Origin: Phycisphaeraceae bacterium
GTDB lineage: Bacteria > Planctomycetota > Phycisphaerae > Phycisphaerales > SM1A02
DNA: 64,000 nt
NCBI GenBank assembly: GCA_019636755.1
Contig: JAHBWZ010000008.1
Coordinates: 39,900 to 103,899 of the forward strand
Direction of reading: 5' to 3'
Part shown: positions 16,217-24,824 of the stretch, in pieces
How positions within the stretch are numbered: the first letter of the stretch is position 1
Layout of the letters: every line of letters starts with the position of its first letter
The notes under the pieces: generated by a model
What the model saw: only the letters and a program-made list of their open reading frames with translations
What the model was told of the DNA's origin: nothing
Databases searched by the model: none
Program-made: the position numbers and the translations under genes

Positions 16217-17439
16217 CGCCCTGGGCGGGCGCCGGGGCGGTGATCGAACCGGGGCCGGGTCCCGTCGCCGTGCCGGGACCGCCGGCGGCGCCGCGACGCG
16301 TGACCGCGTCACGGCTGAGCCTCCTGAACCCGGCGTGGATCACCGTGCTCGGCGCGACGGCGCTGTGCCTGATCGGGATCACCGCCATCGGCACCGTGGA
16401 CCCGGCGGAGGCCGCCCGGCAGGTGGCGCATCTCGGCGTCGGGCTGATCGCCGCCACGCTCATCGCGATCCCGCACTACCGCCACCTGGCACGCTTCTCG
16501 CTGCCGCTGTCGATCCTCGTGCTCGGCTGCCTGGTGATCCTGCTGGCCCCGGGCGTCCCCGAGTGGCTGGTGCGCCCCAGGAACGGTGCCCGCCGGTGGA
16601 TCAGCGTCGCGGTGACCGACTTCCAGCCCTCGGAACTGGCGAAGATCGTCTACGTGCTCGTCCTGGCGGGGTACCTGCGGTACCGGCGCAATCATCGCCG
16701 TCTCGCGGGGCTGCTGCTGCCGTTCGCGCTGACGTTCGTGCCGTGTGCCCTCATCGCCGCGGAGCCGGATCTCGGCACGGCGCTGCTCTTCCTGCCGACG
16801 CTCTTCGCCATGCTCGCCGCCGCCGGTGCCCGGATGCGGCACCTGGTCCTGATCGGGCTGCTTGGCGTGGTCTCGGCGCCGCTGGCGTACCCCTTTCTCC
16901 AGACGCACCAGCGCAATCGCGTCCAGGCGCTGTGGTACCAGCTGCGCGGAGACGACCGCTTCGAGCGGACGATCGGATACCAGGGAAGCAAGGCGATGAT
17001 GCTCGCCGGTGCCGGCGGCCTGACCGGCGCCGGCAGGACGATGGCCGCGGAACTCGTCGAGCGGAACCACCTCCCGGAGCGGCACAATGACATGATCTTC
17101 GCCGTGATCGCCTGCCGATGGGGCCTGCTGGGCGCGGCGGCGACGCTGTCCCTGTTCCTGATGGCGACGCTGGGCGGCCTTCTGACCGCGGGCCGGTGCC
17201 GCGATCCATCCGGCCGTCTGATCGCCGTCGGCATGACCACGATGCTGCTCGTCCAGATGGTCGTCAACACCGGCATGACCGTCGGCGTCATGTTCATCAC
17301 CGGGATGACGCTGCCGTTCGTGAGTTACGGCGGATCGAGCATGGTGACGGCGTGGCTGATGGTCGGACTGATCCTGAACGTGGGACTTCGGCGGCCGGTG
17401 TATCTTCTGCGCGAACCCTTCGAATTCGAGGACGCGTGA
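16213..17439 (+). CDS. RodA/FtsW (SEDS) peptidoglycan glycosyltransferase
   Basis: Polymerises lipid II into glycan strands. The 408-residue membrane protein has about ten helices. SEDS landmarks include RRWISVAVTDFQPSELAK, the acidic EPDLGTALLFLPT (the conserved Glu/Asp region), YQGSKAMMLAGAGGLTGAG, LPERHNDMIFAVI, and FVSYGGSS near the end. An N-terminal 35-residue Pro/Ala-rich cytosolic segment precedes the first helix. ATG 16213 overlaps the PBP stop (ATGA), which couples the two partners. The QGSKAMM..GGLTG region favours RodA over FtsW, but this is not decisive. Confidence 0.92.
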   Translation: MTPWAGAGAVIEPGPGPVAVPGPPAAPRRVTASRLSLLNPAWITVLGATALCLIGITAIGTVDPAEAARQVAHLGVGLIAATLIAIPHYRHLARFSLPLSILVLGCLVILLAPGVPEWLVRPRNGARRWISVAVTDFQPSELAKIVYVLVLAGYLRYRRNHRRLAGLLLPFALTFVPCALIAAEPDLGTALLFLPTLFAMLAAAGARMRHLVLIGLLGVVSAPLAYPFLQTHQRNRVQALWYQLRGDDRFERTIGYQGSKAMMLAGAGGLTGAGRTMAAELVERNHLPERHNDMIFAVIACRWGLLGAAATLSLFLMATLGGLLTAGRCRDPSGRLIAVGMTTMLLVQMVVNTGMTVGVMFITGMTLPFVSYGGSSMVTAWLMVGLILNVGLRRPVYLLREPFEFEDA

Positions 17440-17514
17440 TCGCTCGAAACGGGTGGACGGCGCGTGCACGGGAGGTCGCCCCCGGCGTTTGCAGGGCGCG
17501 ACCGCGGCAAGCCG

Positions 17515-19083
17515 ATGGATTCCGACGCGATGCGACTTCACGAACTTCTTCGCGCGTTTCCCGCGATCACGCGGATGGCCGGGGCGGGGGAGGACGATCC
17601 GGTCATTGCCGGCGTCACCGACGACTCCCGGCAGGTCGGGCCCGGCGACCTCTTCGTCGTCCGTGCGGGCCGGACCTCCTGCGGCGCGTCGTACGTCGGC
17701 GAGGCGATCGCCCGCGGCGCGGTGGCCGTGCTCTGGCCGTCACCGGACGAGGCGCCGTCCGCCGGCGGAACCCCGGCGACCGGCGGCGCTCACCTGGTCT
17801 GCCGGGCGCCCGGCGCCGTCGTCGCGCCGATGGCCGAGTGCGTCGCCGGGGCGCCGAGCCGGCGCCTGGCGCTGGTTGCGGTGACCGGGACCAACGGAAA
17901 GACCACCGTGACCTCGCTGCTGCAGCAGATCCTGCGCCGAGGCGGCGTCGAATGCGGGCTGATCGGGACCGTGGGCATCGATGACGGTCTGACGCGAAGC
18001 GACGCCGACCTGACCACGCCGCCGGCGTCCGCGCTGAGCCGGATCCTGGCGCGGATGGTGCGCAACGGCTGCCGCGCGTGCGCGATGGAGGCGTCGAGCC
18101 ACGCGCTCGACCAGGGACGCATGGCCGCGCTCTCGATCCGCGGCGCCGTCTTCACCAACCTGACGGGGGATCACCTGGACTACCACGGGTCGATGGACGC
18201 GTATGCCCATGCGAAGTCCCGGCTCTTCGCCGCGCTGCCCGGGGACCGGGGCGATGCGTTCGCGATCGTGAACACGGACGATCCCTGGGCACCGCGCATG
18301 ATCGAGGCGTGCCGGGTCCCGGTCATCCGGACCAGCCTGGAGGACCGCCGCGCCGACGCGTTCGCCACCGGGCGGCTGAGCGCGGCCGGAACGGCGGCGC
18401 GGCTCGTCGGGCCCTTCGGCGAGATCGCGGTGGACCTGCGCCTGATCGGCCGGCACAACCTGATGAACGCGCTGCAGGCCGCCGTGGCGGCCCACCGCCT
18501 GGGCGTGGGGACGGACGCCCTCGCGGCCGCGCTCGCGCAGGCGACCGCGCCGGCGGGGCGCCTGGAACCGGTCTTCGATCCCGCCCGCGAACTTTCTGTC
18601 CTCGTCGACTACGCGCACACGGACGACGCGCTCGACAACGTGCTCACCGCCGCCCGACCGCTCGTCCCCGAGGGACGCCGGCTCATCCTGGTGTTCGGCT
18701 GCGGCGGGGACCGCGACCGGACCAAGCGGCCGCGCATGGCGCGCGTGGCGGAGCGACTGTGCGACCGCATCGTCGTCACCTCGGACAACCCGCGCACGGA
18801 GTCGCCCGAGTCCATCATTGATGAGATCGTCGGAGGCTTCACGACGGCGGGGCGGAGCACCGTCGAGATCGAACCGGATCGCGCGCGGGCGATCGATCGC
18901 GCCGTCGATCGGGCCGCCTGCGGCGATGTGATCGTCATCGCGGGCAAGGGACACGAGACCTGCCAGATCCTCGGAAGGACGCGCGTCCCCTTCGACGACC
19001 GACGCGTGGCCCATGCGGCGCTGGCCGCGCGCGCGGCGAAGCGCGGCGGTGCCGCCGCCCCGAGGGAGCAGGTCACGGCATGA
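17515..19083 (+). CDS. murE: UDP-MurNAc-Ala-Glu:meso-diaminopimelate ligase
   Basis: Adds the third amino acid to the peptidoglycan stem peptide. ATP-binding motif TGTNGKTT at 124-131; substrate region GDHLDYHGSMDAYA; and SDNPRTE with Asp424-Asn-Pro-Arg427. DNPR is the signature of enzymes that use meso-diaminopimelate, so the cell wall is predicted to be of the DAP type. KGHETCQ is near the end. The ATG at 17515 begins just before the conserved N-terminal domain; an in-frame GTG at 17464 would add 17 residues. Coupled to murF by a 4-base overlap. Confidence 0.94.
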   Translation: MDSDAMRLHELLRAFPAITRMAGAGEDDPVIAGVTDDSRQVGPGDLFVVRAGRTSCGASYVGEAIARGAVAVLWPSPDEAPSAGGTPATGGAHLVCRAPGAVVAPMAECVAGAPSRRLALVAVTGTNGKTTVTSLLQQILRRGGVECGLIGTVGIDDGLTRSDADLTTPPASALSRILARMVRNGCRACAMEASSHALDQGRMAALSIRGAVFTNLTGDHLDYHGSMDAYAHAKSRLFAALPGDRGDAFAIVNTDDPWAPRMIEACRVPVIRTSLEDRRADAFATGRLSAAGTAARLVGPFGEIAVDLRLIGRHNLMNALQAAVAAHRLGVGTDALAAALAQATAPAGRLEPVFDPARELSVLVDYAHTDDALDNVLTAARPLVPEGRRLILVFGCGGDRDRTKRPRMARVAERLCDRIVVTSDNPRTESPESIIDEIVGGFTTAGRSTVEIEPDRARAIDRAVDRAACGDVIVIAGKGHETCQILGRTRVPFDDRRVAHAALAARAAKRGGAAAPREQVTA

Positions 19084-20609
19084 GGTCCGACGCGTCTCAG
19101 GCGGGCGTGCGCGGGGCGGCGTGCCTGGCGCGGGAAGTCGCGGGCACCTGGCGCGGTGCGCCGCCGACCGGCGCATGGCGCACGCTGCGCACGGACTCGC
19201 GTGAGGTCACGCCCGGGGATCTCTTCGTGGCGCTCCGCGGCGAACGGCATGACGGACACGCGTTCGTCGCCGAAGCCCGCGCCCGCGGGGCGTGGGCCGC
19301 GGTCGTGGCGCGCGATGCGCGCGCCGGCGACCCGGACGGCATCGCGCTCCTGGCGGTCGAGGACCCGCGCCGCGCGCTCGCGGCGATCGCGACGCGACAT
19401 CTGGTGGACATCGGCGCGCCGACCGTCATCGCGATCACCGGGTCGTGCGGCAAGACGACCACGAAGCGCATCCTCGCCCGGCTTCTGGAGGAAGCGGGCC
19501 CGGTGCACGCCGCGCCCGCGTCCTACAACAACGACATCGGCGTGCCGCTGACGCTGCTGGGCGCGTCGCGGGGCGACCGCGCAGTCGTGGTCGAACTCGG
19601 CACGAATGCGCTGGGCGAGATCCGGGCGCTGGCGGAGGTCGCGCGGCCGCGCATCGGCATCGTCACGATGGTCGGCCGGGCGCACCTGGGCGGCTTCGGA
19701 TCCCCCGCGGCCATCCTGGAGGAGAAACTCTCGCTGTGCGCGGCGCTTCCGGCGGACGGGACGGCGATCCTGCCCGATGATCCTCGCATCGCGGACGCGC
19801 GGCGCGCCGGCCTCGCCGGTCCACCCGCGCTGCGCTGCATCCGGTTCGGCGAGTCGGCGGACGCGGCGGTCCGTGTCATCGAAGTCACGCCGGACGGCGC
19901 GGGGCAGCGGGTCCGGCTCGACGACGGGTTCGTCTTCCGGCTGGCGCTCGCCGGTCGTCACAACGCGCGGAATGCCGCGGCCGCCGTGGCCGGCGCGAGG
20001 ATGCTCGGCGTCGCGGATGCGGCGATCGCCCGTGCGATCGCGGACCTGCGGCCGGAGGCGATGCGACTGGAACCGACGCCGGTTCCGGGCGGGGGAACGA
20101 TTCTCAACGACGCGTACAACGCGAACCCCGAGTCGATGCGCGCGGGCCTCCATGCATTCGTGACCCACGCGCCGCCGGGCCGCCGGGCGGCGATCCTGGG
20201 GACGATGGCGGAACTCGGCGCCGCGGCCGCCGACCTGCACGCGGAACTCGCGGCGGACGCGGGCGGCCTGGCCCGCGACGGCGCGCTCGATGCCGTCTGG
20301 TTCATCGGTGATCTCGCCGCCATGCAGGCCGCGGTGGCCGATGCGGCCGCCGGCGCCGCGGTCGCGCGCGCCTTTCCCACGGTGGAGGCGGTGGCGGAGG
20401 ACCTCCGTGCCCGGGGCATGCCCGCGATGCACGTGCTCCTCAAGGCGTCCAGGACCCAGCGCCTGGAGCGCCTGGTGCCGGTGCTGATCGCGAGCGCGGC
20501 GGCGACGGGCACCGGCGCGGCACCTCGCGACGCGGGTGCGACCCGATCGGGCGACGTCGGCGCAGATGCGACGGGAGGGCGCGCGTGCTCTACAACCTCC
20601 TGCAGCTGA
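19080..20609 (+). CDS. murF: UDP-MurNAc-tripeptide--D-Ala-D-Ala ligase
   Basis: Adds D-Ala-D-Ala to complete the muropeptide precursor. The 509-residue Mur ligase has the N-terminal domain with TDSREVTPGDLFVAL, the P-loop TGSCGKTTTK from residue 120, YNNDIGVPLTLL and VELGTN, and the C-terminal domain with NDAYNANPESM and GTMAELG, all specific for MurF. The last 35 residues are Gly/Ala/Thr-rich and overlap the mraY start by 25 bases. Start ATG overlaps the murE stop. Confidence 0.95.
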   Translation: MRSDASQAGVRGAACLAREVAGTWRGAPPTGAWRTLRTDSREVTPGDLFVALRGERHDGHAFVAEARARGAWAAVVARDARAGDPDGIALLAVEDPRRALAAIATRHLVDIGAPTVIAITGSCGKTTTKRILARLLEEAGPVHAAPASYNNDIGVPLTLLGASRGDRAVVVELGTNALGEIRALAEVARPRIGIVTMVGRAHLGGFGSPAAILEEKLSLCAALPADGTAILPDDPRIADARRAGLAGPPALRCIRFGESADAAVRVIEVTPDGAGQRVRLDDGFVFRLALAGRHNARNAAAAVAGARMLGVADAAIARAIADLRPEAMRLEPTPVPGGGTILNDAYNANPESMRAGLHAFVTHAPPGRRAAILGTMAELGAAAADLHAELAADAGGLARDGALDAVWFIGDLAAMQAAVADAAAGAAVARAFPTVEAVAEDLRARGMPAMHVLLKASRTQRLERLVPVLIASAAATGTGAAPRDAGATRSGDVGADATGGRACSTTSCS

Positions 20610-21748
20610 CGGACGACTGGCTGGACAGCCTCGGGCTCTTCCGGCTGGTGCAGGTGCTGTACCAGCTGGAGTTCCGCGCCTTCTTCGCGGTGATGCTGTC
20701 GTTCACCATCATGCTCGTCTTCGGCCGGCGGACCATTCTCTGGCTCGTCCGTCTCAAGGTGGCGGACAATCCGGAGTTCCATCACGCCGATCTCAACCGG
20801 CTGATGGCGTCGCGGCGCAACGTCCCGACGATGGGCGGCATCCTGATCGGCGCCTCGATCCTGGTCACCACGCTCCTGCTGGCCGACCTGCGCGAGCGCT
20901 ACGTCCACCTGGCCATCGGCACGCTCCTCTGGCTGGGCGCCGTGGGCTTCGCCGACGACTGGCTGAAACTCACCACCGCGCGGCGCAATCCCGGATCACG
21001 CGATGGCCTGCGCTCGTGGGAGAAGCTGCTCTTTCAGCTCGGACTCGGCCTGATCGTCGGGCTCTTTCTCTGGCGGCACGGCAGCGGGCTCGACGTCGGA
21101 CACGTGCTGACGCTGCCGCTGCAGCGGACCTACCTGCCGGGATCGTTCGAACTCCAGCCGGGCGTGATCGCGCTGGGACTCCTGCCGTTCCTCTGCATCG
21201 TCACGCTGATGGTCAGCGGGACGAGCAACGCGGTGAATCTCACCGACGGCATGGACGGCCTGGCGAGCGGCCTGGTGCTCGTCGGCGCATTCACGATGAT
21301 GGTGCTCTGCTACATCGCCGGACACGAAGGCGCGGCGCGGACCCTGATGTTCCCGCACCTGCCCGGGTCGGGCGAACTGATGGTCATCTCCGGCGGCATG
21401 GCCGGCGCCTGCCTCGGATTCCTCTGGTTCAACTGTTCGCCCGCGCATGTCTTCATGGGCGACACCGGCTCCCTGCCGCTGGGCGGACTGCTCGCGTACA
21501 TCGCCGCCGCGATCCGGCAGGAGATCCTGCTCATCATCATCGGCGGGGTCTTCTTCATGGAGGCCGCGAGCGTTGCGATGCAGGTGGGATGGTTCCGCTG
21601 GACGGGGGGCCGGCGCCTCTTCCGCTGCGCGCCGATCCACCACCACTTCCACCTGGGCGGCTGGTCCGAGCAGCAGGTGGTCACGCGCTTCTGGGTGATC
21701 GGGATCGCGTGCGCGGCGGCGGCGCTGGTCTCCCTGAAGCTGCGGTGA
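20585..21748 (+). CDS. mraY: Phospho-MurNAc-pentapeptide transferase
   Basis: Transfers phospho-MurNAc-pentapeptide to undecaprenyl phosphate, making lipid I in the inner membrane. The 387-residue protein has about ten membrane helices and all MraY marks: VPTMGGILIG, GFADDWLKL (the DD pair), NAVNLTDGMDGLA, FMGDTGSLPLGG and APIHHHFHLGG. The GTG start lies 25 bases inside the murF 3' end. It closes the cluster; no murD, ftsW or murG follows. Confidence 0.96.
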   Translation: MLYNLLQLTDDWLDSLGLFRLVQVLYQLEFRAFFAVMLSFTIMLVFGRRTILWLVRLKVADNPEFHHADLNRLMASRRNVPTMGGILIGASILVTTLLLADLRERYVHLAIGTLLWLGAVGFADDWLKLTTARRNPGSRDGLRSWEKLLFQLGLGLIVGLFLWRHGSGLDVGHVLTLPLQRTYLPGSFELQPGVIALGLLPFLCIVTLMVSGTSNAVNLTDGMDGLASGLVLVGAFTMMVLCYIAGHEGAARTLMFPHLPGSGELMVISGGMAGACLGFLWFNCSPAHVFMGDTGSLPLGGLLAYIAAAIRQEILLIIIGGVFFMEAASVAMQVGWFRWTGGRRLFRCAPIHHHFHLGGWSEQQVVTRFWVIGIACAAAALVSLKLR

Positions 21749-22066
21749 TGGAGAGGTCCGCGAGCGCGCGAGCGCCAGTCCTCGATCAGGACGATGCACC
21801 CGGGCACTGCGCTGTGCACGCCATGGGCTTCAGGACGCGCGAACGCAGGGGGGATGAAGCGCCCCCCTGCACCCCCCCCGGCGGATGGTCGACGGGGGGA
21901 GCGCCCTGGCTCGCGACAGAGCGATCACGGACGCGCCGCGCCGGGCGCGCCGTCGGCACCGGACATCCTGCGCGCCACCCGGGACCCTCTGCGCGCAGAG
22001 AGCACCACTCGCGCGCCGGCCTATCCCCGCCACCGTGATGCGCGCAAGGGGGTTGCAGGGGGGGCC
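21749..22066. other. Convergent intergenic region, 318 bp
   Basis: Separates the ends of mraY and the haem peroxidase gene. It holds a 9-bp perfect hairpin (21845-21870), a run of eight C directly after it, and near the peroxidase stop a G-rich block (22048-22066) whose reverse complement nearly matches the C-rich block. No gene is evident. The arrangement fits termination from both sides. Confidence 0.6.
21845..21870 (+). terminator. GC-rich hairpin after mraY
   Basis: The arms GCAGGGGGG and CCCCCCTGC are perfect complements (9 bp) around the 8-base loop ATGAAGCG, about 95 bases after the mraY stop. What follows is A then eight C, not a T-run, so it is not a classical intrinsic terminator; it could pause polymerase or protect the 3' end. 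Confidence 0.5.
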
Positions 22067-23878
22067 TCAGCCGCCGGGCGTCCATCGCGCCAGCAGGTAG
22101 AGCATGTCCTGCATGTCGATGCGGCCGTCGCCGTTGAAGTCGGCGCGCGGGTCGTTCTGCCAGACCGCGACGTCGCCCCAGTTGTCGAAGAGCATGAAGA
22201 GGTCATCCGTGCCGACGGTGCCGTCCAGCGTCAGGTCGGCGAGGAGCGGCTGGTATCCGTCCGGCGCGAAGAAGACCTGCTCCGGCAGGTGCGTGAGTTC
22301 CGTGTTCCGCACGATGATGTCCGCGAGCGTGGTGCCGCGGATCATCTCGCGGTCCGCTTCCGTGAACGCGGGATCGTTCTCGAACCAGAACCGGTCACCG
22401 TCGCGCAGCCGCAGGAACTGGTCGCGGATGATGGCATGGAACGTGGGCCCGACCGCGGCGCCGGGCAGGAGGTCCTCGGCGAGACCGCCCACCCACAGGT
22501 CGATGTCCGACGGCGTGGCGTACGCCGCCGCGAGTTCCGCCTGGATGCCCGGGTCCTTCGAGATGGAACCGAACGACCTGTGCGGCCGGAGCCCGTACGC
22601 GGCGCGGACGGTGTTGAGATCCGCAAGACCGTGCTCGCGCCCGCGCATGGTGTTCATGGCGAAGAGGTCGATGGCGAACTGCGTTCCCGGCATGCCGAAG
22701 AGGAAGTTCCGCAGGCTTGCCACCAGCCTGAGGTCGACCTCCTGAGAGACCATGTGTGCGGCGCCCTTCAGCCACGCGCCGGGCGGGGCCTCCATGTAGA
22801 CATGGGGCGCGAAGAACGTGTCACGGCTGTTGCGGTGCCCCGCGGGATGCACCGATCCGTCGTCCGTCAGCCGGAGCATGATCTCGTTGACCTGGCTGTG
22901 GCCGAACCGGAATGCCGCGGCGGAGAACTCGTTCGCGATCCTGGGATCGATCTCCGGGTCATAGCCGGCGTACGGCGGGATTGCGTCCTCGCCCAGCAGG
23001 GCCGGCAGGTACTCCTGGAAGGTGACGACCTGCATGAACGCGCCGACGATCCGCCGGGCGCGCTGGTAGATCTGCTCGTCCGTCCAGCCGGGATGGGCCG
23101 CGGCGATCTCCGCGCAGAGCCGGTTGTGCTCCCGGAGGAACACGGTGTGCAGCGCGATGAGCTGGCAGTTCTCATTCGTCCGGAGGTCACCGGAGACGAA
23201 GAGCTGATCGCCCGGCAGCGCCGAGCTGTTCCCGTTCGCCAGGTTCATCGTGTTGTACGGCATCTGGTCATCGGGACCGGTCAGCAGGCGGCCCGTGCCG
23301 TCGAACGCGCGGAGGGCCGTCGCGCGGAACGGATCGCTGCCGTAGACCAGTGAGGCGTCGATCCACGACGTGATCATGTTGAACTGTTCACGTGGATTGC
23401 CGGGCCCGGTGCCGCTGGCCGGATCGAACACGGATCGCTTGAGCAGGATCGTCCGGTCGCCCTCCCCGGCGGGATCGAACCAGGGATCGCCGGCCGGGAC
23501 CGGGATGTGGACGACGGCCGGTCCGGGATCGGTGGTGTGGTCGATGTCGTGGTCGATGAACTGGCCCCAGAGCGTGTGCAGATCGCTCAGGTTCCGGGCG
23601 CTCAGCCGGTTGTCCGGCTGGGCGCCGCAGGTGTTGGAGATGAACCGCGTTCCCGCGCGCTTCGAACCGCCCGGGGCCGAGACCCCGTCGGCGTATGCGT
23701 AGCCGGCGGCGCGGCGAAGTCGCGTCTGGCGCTGGCCCCAGGTCGGATGGTCCAGGTTGTTGCCGCTGCCGTCCATGCTGCGCTCCTCCGCGAGCGCGAA
23801 TGCGGCGGCGGTGAACGTCACGGCGATTGCGGCGGCCACGCGGGTGGCCGTCCGCATCGGGGCGGTCGGGTGCTTCAT
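22067..23878 (-). CDS. Secreted animal-type haem peroxidase with dockerin-like C-terminus
   Basis: A 603-residue protein of the animal haem peroxidase (peroxinectin/lactoperoxidase) superfamily. The signal peptide covers about residues 1-30. The distal haem segment is WGQFIDHDIDH with His110; REHNRLC and the proximal FRFGHSQVN with His327 follow, so both haem-side histidines are intact. After about residue 545 come two Ca-binding repeats, ADLTLDGTVGTDDLFMLFDN and ADFNGDGRIDMQDMLYLLA. Expected to oxidise halides or phenols outside the cell. The dockerin-like tail may tether it to a surface scaffold. It is a single-gene unit, convergent with mraY. Confidence 0.92.
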   Translation of the reverse strand: MKHPTAPMRTATRVAAAIAVTFTAAAFALAEERSMDGSGNNLDHPTWGQRQTRLRRAAGYAYADGVSAPGGSKRAGTRFISNTCGAQPDNRLSARNLSDLHTLWGQFIDHDIDHTTDPGPAVVHIPVPAGDPWFDPAGEGDRTILLKRSVFDPASGTGPGNPREQFNMITSWIDASLVYGSDPFRATALRAFDGTGRLLTGPDDQMPYNTMNLANGNSSALPGDQLFVSGDLRTNENCQLIALHTVFLREHNRLCAEIAAAHPGWTDEQIYQRARRIVGAFMQVVTFQEYLPALLGEDAIPPYAGYDPEIDPRIANEFSAAAFRFGHSQVNEIMLRLTDDGSVHPAGHRNSRDTFFAPHVYMEAPPGAWLKGAAHMVSQEVDLRLVASLRNFLFGMPGTQFAIDLFAMNTMRGREHGLADLNTVRAAYGLRPHRSFGSISKDPGIQAELAAAYATPSDIDLWVGGLAEDLLPGAAVGPTFHAIIRDQFLRLRDGDRFWFENDPAFTEADREMIRGTTLADIIVRNTELTHLPEQVFFAPDGYQPLLADLTLDGTVGTDDLFMLFDNWGDVAVWQNDPRADFNGDGRIDMQDMLYLLARWTPGG

Positions 23879-23945
23879 GGCGATGGCTCCGGCTCGCGCG
23901 TCGACCGGTCATCCTTACACGCCGGTGACGCGTGACTCCATCATG

Positions 23946-23957
23946 CCGCGATCGCGG
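23946..23957. promoter_or_regulatory. 12-bp perfect palindrome upstream of the peroxidase gene
   Basis: CCGCGATCGCGG lies 68-79 bases upstream of the peroxidase start, between it and the end of phoU. A dimeric regulator could bind here. GATC-centred palindromes are frequent in this GC-rich sequence, so chance occurrence is quite possible. Confidence 0.25.
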
Positions 23958-24065
23958 AGAGATGCAAGAGGGCACCGGGCATCGCTCGCCGGGATTCTCA
24001 CGTCCGAGCGACCAGCCGACGCCGGCCCGGGGCAGCGGCCGTCCCGGCGGATTCCCGGACCTCGT

Positions 24066-24716
24066 TCAGAGCGCCTGGTGGCGGACGACCTGGCCGCCGA
24101 TCAGGAAGATGACATCCTCCGCGATGTTCGTGCTGAGATCGGCGATCCGCTCCAGCGCCCGGACCACGGCCAGGAGCTGGATGACCGCCTCGGTCCGGTC
24201 GACCGAACCGCGGATCTGGTCATGCGCCCAGGTGAAGAGTTCCTTCTGGAGCTGGTCCACCCGGTCGTCCGCACGGCGGACCTGGGAGGCGAGGTCCGGG
24301 TCGTTGTTCGCGAGCGCGGAGAGCGCGTTGCCCAGCATCCGCCGCGTCTCCTCGCCCATCTGCCGCAGCGTATCCGGCAGGTCCAGCTGCCTGAATCCGC
24401 CCATCGCGAGGACGCGCTTGGAGATGTTCTTCGCCTTGTCGCCGACCCGCTCGAGGTCGTTGTTGATGCGCAGGACCGTCATGATGAAACGCAGGTCGCT
24501 GGCCACCGGGTGCGTGAGCGCGAGGACCTGGAGGCACTCGTGCTCGATGTCGATCTCTTCCGCATTGATCTCCGCATCTCCCTCGCGGACCTCGCGGGCG
24601 ATGGCCTCGTTGCGCTGCTCCAGCGCCTCGATCGCCCGGGTGACGCGCTGCTCCACGCTGGCGCCGAACCGGAGAATGTGTCTGCGGATGCCGGTGAGTT
24701 GCCGTTCGAGTTCCAC
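24066..24716 (-). CDS. phoU: Phosphate transport regulator PhoU
   Basis: Negatively controls phosphate signalling, linking the Pst transporter to the sensor kinase. The 216 residues form two three-helix PhoU repeats; the metal-binding signatures appear in each (LRINNDLERVGDKAKNIS near 85-102, and RALERIADLSTNIAEDV near 185-201). Length is normal. It is the last gene of the pst group, separated from the lipoprotein gene by 108 bases. Confidence 0.95.
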   Translation of the reverse strand: MELERQLTGIRRHILRFGASVEQRVTRAIEALEQRNEAIAREVREGDAEINAEEIDIEHECLQVLALTHPVASDLRFIMTVLRINNDLERVGDKAKNISKRVLAMGGFRQLDLPDTLRQMGEETRRMLGNALSALANNDPDLASQVRRADDRVDQLQKELFTWAHDQIRGSVDRTEAVIQLLAVVRALERIADLSTNIAEDVIFLIGGQVVRHQAL

Positions 24717-24824
24717 TGCTGTTCTCTCTGACTGCCGGTGTGGCGGTGGGCGACGGGCGAACCGGGGTCAGGCACCGGGCTGGACCGACGATACTCCGCC
24801 ACGGGCCGACCTGCCACGGACCGT

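Noticed and set aside
21794..23353. Open frame of over 500 codons opposite the haem peroxidase
   Set aside because: No family motifs, and the peroxidase on the other strand keeps both haem histidines and a signal peptide.
23946..23957. HIP1-like GCGATCGC palindrome as a genome-wide element
   Set aside because: GATC-centred palindromes are expected often at this base composition, and counting across the genome cannot be done here.
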